This document shows positions 61,004 to 64,000 of a stretch of 64,000 nt of DNA, in pieces. The position numbers and the translations under genes were made by a program. Origin of the DNA: Nostoc sp. UHCC 0702 (lineage in GTDB: Bacteria > Cyanobacteriota > Cyanobacteriia > Cyanobacteriales > Nostocaceae); assembly GCA_017164015.1 (NCBI GenBank), contig CP071065.1, forward strand, positions 2,012,501 to 2,076,500, written 5' to 3'. The notes under the pieces are model-generated. The model searched no databases and had not been told where the DNA came from. It saw nothing but the letters and a program-made list of their open reading frames with translations. Every line of letters starts with the position of its first letter. Within the stretch, counting starts at the first letter, position 1.

Positions 61004-61168
61004 GGCCTTAATCTGAGTAGTAACCTCAGCGATGAAATCATCAGTGATATCCGCAAAATCTTAGTGCAATATAAGGTAATTTTCTTTCGTGGTCAGGAAC
61101 AGCTTGATGCTAACGGACAAGTAGCTTTCGCTCGTAGATTCGGAGAAGTCACTACAGCTCACCCCACC
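61004..61168 (+). pseudogene. TauD/TfdA-family dioxygenase fragment
   Basis: The frame reads GLNLSSNLSDEIISDIRKIL, QYKVIFFRGQEQLDANGQVA and FARRFGEVTTAHPT, the N-terminal segment of alpha-ketoglutarate-dependent TauD-type dioxygenases. It lacks the HxD...H iron-binding motif, which would follow. At about 61169 the sequence switches directly to a different gene fragment. Confidence 0.8.
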
Positions 61169-61169
61169 A

Positions 61170-61604
61170 GTCTGTTGGGACGTAGGGCAAATGCGAACAG
61201 CGCGTTGCTTCCAGGAAATGGGACTTCTGCCACCACAGACGCTTTGGGAGTTTGTTTTTACCGGGGAAGTGATGCCTGCTGGAGCTGCTGCAACTATATA
61301 TGGTTTACAGGCGTTCGTGGCTGAGGTTCCTGCTGATAACCAGTGGTTGGCACTTTGTTGGAATGGCGACGTGATGAGAGTGGCGGCTTGGGCAATCACG
61401 CTCGGGGGACATGTCGGCATTGGTCTGGGAGATTATGCTTACACTCGCTTCGGTAAGCCGCACAACGGCGAGTTAGTGGACAAGGTTGCGAAGATGGCGC
61501 ATACACTCGGTCGGGAAGTTGCAACGCCAGCGCAAGCGCGTGAAATTCTCAAGATGCCGCCGCGATCTGCTGTTCCCCAAGAGCTACAGGCAACTGCCAG
61601 CTAA
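61170..61604 (+). pseudogene. BKACE-family (DUF849) gene, C-terminal fragment
   Basis: The frame reads WDVGQMRTARCFQEMGLLPP, later AWAITLGGHVGIGLGDYAYT and GREVATPAQAREILKMPPRS. This is the C-terminal half of 3-keto-5-aminohexanoate cleavage (BKACE) enzymes, which split beta-keto acids with acetyl-CoA. The N-terminal half with most zinc ligands is gone. It is fused out of frame to the TauD fragment, so one deletion probably removed the middle of both genes. Confidence 0.8.
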
Positions 61605-61700
61605 GGCGGTAGCATTAATTTTGATAATCAATTGGGATCTAAAATGTAGGGTGGGCAATGCCCACCTGGCGAGAAATGTAACTGCGATCGCTCAAATAAA

Positions 61701-62522
61701 ATGAAACAAAAAATTAAACGAGCTTTTTTAGACACAGAAGATGGACAAATTCTTTATCGCATCGGTGGCGAGGGTGAACCGTTGCTGTTGCTGCACATGA
61801 ACCCCCGCAGTAGTGATGAATATAGAGAACTCATGCCGATCATTGCTGAACGCAGATTAGTCATAGCAATGGATTTGATGGGGTTTGGCGATTCAGATAA
61901 ACCACCTAGAATGTATACGATCGCCGACTACGCGAAAACGGCGATCGCGCTTTTAGATGAATTAGGTATAGAAAAAACCAGCATTATGGGAAACCATACA
62001 GGTGCTTTTGTGGGCGGAGAAGTAGCAGCGAGTTATAGCGATCGCGTTGAAAAACTGATCTTAGGTAATGTAGCTGGTTTTGGTGAAGGAGGACAAGCAG
62101 AGCTATTCAGAAAATTTGAGGAAGGTTTTAAAATCCAAGAAGATGGGGAGCATCTCATGGAAAGATGGTTAGCCCGTTCTCGATATGTAGGCTCTGCCGA
62201 ATTAAATCACCGTTGGGTTTTAGACGATTTAAAATGTTTTGGTCATCCTTTATACGCAGTTTGGGCTGTAGGCAATTACTGCCTAGATGCACCAGAAAGA
62301 TTTCGTTCCATCAAGTGTCCAACTCTGATTATTTGGGGAATGGATGATGTCAAAGAATTTGAAAGATTGAGTTTAGCAAAAGCTGGCGATCGCTATTTTC
62401 TTTCTCAAGCAATTCCTCATGGCAAAGTCGTTGAATTTGCACAAGGAACAATATGCATGATGAATCAGATACCTGAAGAAATATCGCAGGTAGTCATCGA
62501 CTTTCTGAATAATTCAGAATAG
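61701..62522 (+). CDS. Alpha/beta-hydrolase-fold protein with altered catalytic residues
   Basis: 273 residues, intact frame. The fold is clear (LLLLHMNPRSSDEYRELMPI, VIAMDLMGFGDSDKPP, TLIIWGMDD). The nucleophile elbow reads GNHTGA, with His99 where Ser, Asp or Cys is usual. The normal catalytic-His segment reads AQGTICMMNQIPEEIS, without a His. It may be non-hydrolytic or use another mechanism. Part of the catabolic island; it converges with the RidA gene, whose stop is 9 bp away. Confidence 0.85.
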   Translation: MKQKIKRAFLDTEDGQILYRIGGEGEPLLLLHMNPRSSDEYRELMPIIAERRLVIAMDLMGFGDSDKPPRMYTIADYAKTAIALLDELGIEKTSIMGNHTGAFVGGEVAASYSDRVEKLILGNVAGFGEGGQAELFRKFEEGFKIQEDGEHLMERWLARSRYVGSAELNHRWVLDDLKCFGHPLYAVWAVGNYCLDAPERFRSIKCPTLIIWGMDDVKEFERLSLAKAGDRYFLSQAIPHGKVVEFAQGTICMMNQIPEEISQVVIDFLNNSE

Positions 62523-62530
62523 TTCAGCCT

Positions 62531-62983
62531 CTAATTTTCTAGGATTGCTGTACACTTAATCTCTACAAATAGTCCTGGTGTAGATAAAGCAGTTATTCCA
62601 AATCCCGTCCAAGTAGGAAAGTTATTAGTGAAATAGCGATCTTTTACTTGCATAAATAGTGGCAGGTGTGGAATTGTAAACTGCTGTTCTGAAGTATTAG
62701 AAGGCAGAACTTGCAAATTACCCAGATTCACCCCTGTCACATGGTAGGTAATCATCTCTACCACATCATCGAAAGTTGCTCCTGCTGCTGAAAGTACCTT
62801 TTTCACATTCTCGAAAGTCTGGACAAATTGGGCTTCTACTCCCTCTACTACCTGTAAATTTTCATCGCGTCCCACCTGTCCTGAAATATATAATGTATTG
62901 CCCACCTGAATGCCAGGGCAGTAGTGATACTTTTCGTATAAGATTTCCATTCCTTGGGGAATAATAACTTTACGATTATTCAC
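62531..62983 (-). CDS. RidA/YjgF-family protein
   Basis: 150 residues with the RidA pattern YISGQVGRDENLQVVEGVEA, later VVEMITYHV and VEIKCTAIL. The usual terminal 'RxxVEVxxPxxxxxE' arginine is replaced (GLFVEIKC), so imine deaminase activity is uncertain; many relatives work in degradation pathways. In the island context it may deal with an enamine/imine intermediate. The start is ATG 62983. It is divergent from nothing close upstream; the broken aldolase follows on the same strand to the right. Confidence 0.88.
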   Translation of the reverse strand: MNNRKVIIPQGMEILYEKYHYCPGIQVGNTLYISGQVGRDENLQVVEGVEAQFVQTFENVKKVLSAAGATFDDVVEMITYHVTGVNLGNLQVLPSNTSEQQFTIPHLPLFMQVKDRYFTNNFPTWTGFGITALSTPGLFVEIKCTAILEN

Positions 62984-63140
62984 GATCTAAGTAGCTCCAC
63001 ACTTTTTAAACTGAAAATTTGGCGTTGCATAAATGCGGGATGAATTGAAATGTTTAACCAAAGTGGAAGATTGATTTTTTGCGCCTTTGCGCCTTTGCGC
63101 GAAACAAAATTCATCCCATTAATCAGCAACGCCGAAAATT

Positions 63141-63442
63141 TTAACCTTTCATCCCAGTGACAACCGAACGCGCAGCATCGGACAGCAACCAAGCATCAGC
63201 AGCAGGTGTCACGAAATCATAGCCCTTAGCAAAATACAGGTAACATCTGTCGCCTGGGCGGCGCGGAGTTGCTCTACTAGGACGCCCATGTCCGTAGCAC
63301 CATGTTCGTGGTCGATGATAAAGGCATCGAACCCACACATCGAAAGAAGTTCTATTGAGTCACCATCTGAGAAAAAAATCCAGCAACCGATTGGTTGGGA
63401 ACTGGTTTGGAGCATTTTCTTCAGTCTATTAGGTCTGAACAT
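63141..63442 (-). pseudogene. HpcH/HpaI aldolase gene with internal deletion
   Basis: From ATG 63442 the frame reads MFRPNRLKKMLQTSSQPIGC and FDAFIIDHEHGATDMGVLVE, the N-terminus of the HpcH/HpaI aldolase family with its catalytic DxEH. Near 63240 the frame changes, and the last 30 residues, AKGYDFVTPAADAWLLSDAA, are the family's C-terminus, ending at 63141. About 150 residues in the middle are missing. The gene is broken. Confidence 0.82.
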
Positions 63443-63469
63443 AATTCGTTATATTACAAATTAGCTTAT

Positions 63470-64000
63470 TTATTGCAGCCTCCGTTTCACTTCTTCAGCC
63501 AAATTAGCCAATCCTACTTCTACTTGTTCGCCTGTTTTTAAATCTTTCAGCGATGACTTTTGCGCTGCTGCTTCTTCAGAACCAATAATTACACAGAATT
63601 GAATTCCTTGTTTGTCTGCTAGTTGGAATTGTTTACCCAAAGCCCGCTTGTCAAAGCTAGTTATAACGTTAATTCCAGCCTGACGCAGATTTTGTGACAC
63701 TTTTAAATAAATGGGCATCAAATCCTCTTGCATATTTACTACCATTACCTGTGCGGGTGTGGCAGGCAAGATACTCAAAATACCAGCTTTTAGCAACCGA
63801 CTAATTAAGCGAGTTAAGCCAATGGAAATGCCCACCCCAGGCATTTTTTCGCCTAAAAAAGTTCCTACTAATTCTTCATATCTGCCGCCAGAACAAATAC
63901 TTCCCAAGGCTTCGTGTCCTAATAGAGTTGTTTCGTAAACAGTACCGGTGTAGTAATCAAGACCACGCGCAATGGATAAATCTATACAAAAACGATTTTC
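63470..64000 (-). CDS. hisS: Histidyl-tRNA synthetase, C-terminal part (runs off the window)
   Basis: The frame enters at the right edge as NRFCIDLSIARGLDYYTGTV-type sequence, continues GHEALGSICSGGRYEELVGT (histidine-binding motif), MPGVGISIGLTRL (class II motif 3), and the anticodon-binding domain ending EEVKRRLQ at 63470. It charges tRNA-His. The N-terminal half is outside the window. Confidence 0.95.
   Translation of the reverse strand, partial: ENRFCIDLSIARGLDYYTGTVYETTLLGHEALGSICSGGRYEELVGTFLGEKMPGVGISIGLTRLISRLLKAGILSILPATPAQVMVVNMQEDLMPIYLKVSQNLRQAGINVITSFDKRALGKQFQLADKQGIQFCVIIGSEEAAAQKSSLKDLKTGEQVEVGLANLAEEVKRRLQ

Overview
The window looks like chromosomal DNA of a filamentous, probably heterocyst-forming cyanobacterium (Nostocales). 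This is inferred from the many GCGATCGC (HIP1) octamers, the short tandem repeats of GGGGACT and GAGCAGGG type, a dense load of insertion sequences and small inverted-repeat elements, and cyanobacterial families such as Uma2, PEP-CTERM, Nif11, a XisI remnant and 4-Cys kinase prefixes. No species call is possible from the sequence alone. Housekeeping genes (purB, murA, hisS, a TrmH-type methyltransferase, msrB, three tRNAs) are scattered between accessory blocks.

Layout. 1-1790: start of an M14 carboxypeptidase, then a 107-bp tandem repeat split by a complete IS. 1801-6065: two DMT/EamA exporters, a small gene behind a CIRCE operator, a Uma2 nuclease and a xisI remnant. 6218-8934: a secreted-protein gene cut in two by an IS200/IS605 element whose tnpA has a nonsense codon. 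9177-14129: beta-carbonic anhydrase, YihY, DUF421 and purB among tandem repeats. 14318-17125: nested insertions, an IS630 inside a tnpB, whose element sits in a dedA remnant. 17338-25558: epoxide-hydrolase-like enzyme, ABC-2 permease, MDR oxidoreductase, FadL-like porin, msrB, trmH-type gene, tRNA-Val and tRNA-Leu.

26124-36957 is the most interesting block. Four overlapping genes encode an inactive-STAND-like protein with an N-terminal effector-associated-like domain, a MoxR AAA+ ATPase, a vWA protein and a large TPR-CHAT protein. After a terminator and a small inverted-repeat element come a caspase-like protease and a membrane-anchored coiled-coil protein. The first protein and the caspase carry similar N-terminal helical domains, which suggests adaptor-effector recruitment. 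The CHAT domain has lost its catalytic residues while the caspase keeps His and Cys. I read this as a MoxR-vWA ternary conflict (immunity or regulated-death) system with a caspase effector.

37624-44063: murA from a probable ATT start, M48 peptidase, a Nif11 leader fragment, a histidine phosphatase and two receiver-only proteins, one with Asp replaced by Glu at the phosphorylation site. 44315-46627: an HTH-NACHT NTPase resembling bacterial antiphage NACHT proteins. 47283-47615: a zinc-ribbon ORF bounded by long inverted repeats. 48350-54778: FMN hydroxy-acid oxidase, tRNA-Leu, a PIN toxin-antitoxin pair with a nuclease-like neighbour, a GT-C-like membrane protein and a polyprenyl-synthase-like protein. 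55782-63442: a decaying catabolic island (ABC fragment, flavoprotein plus ferredoxin, TauD and BKACE fragments, alpha/beta hydrolase, RidA, broken aldolase), interrupted by a third IS200/IS605 element and a PEP-CTERM gene. hisS runs off the right end.
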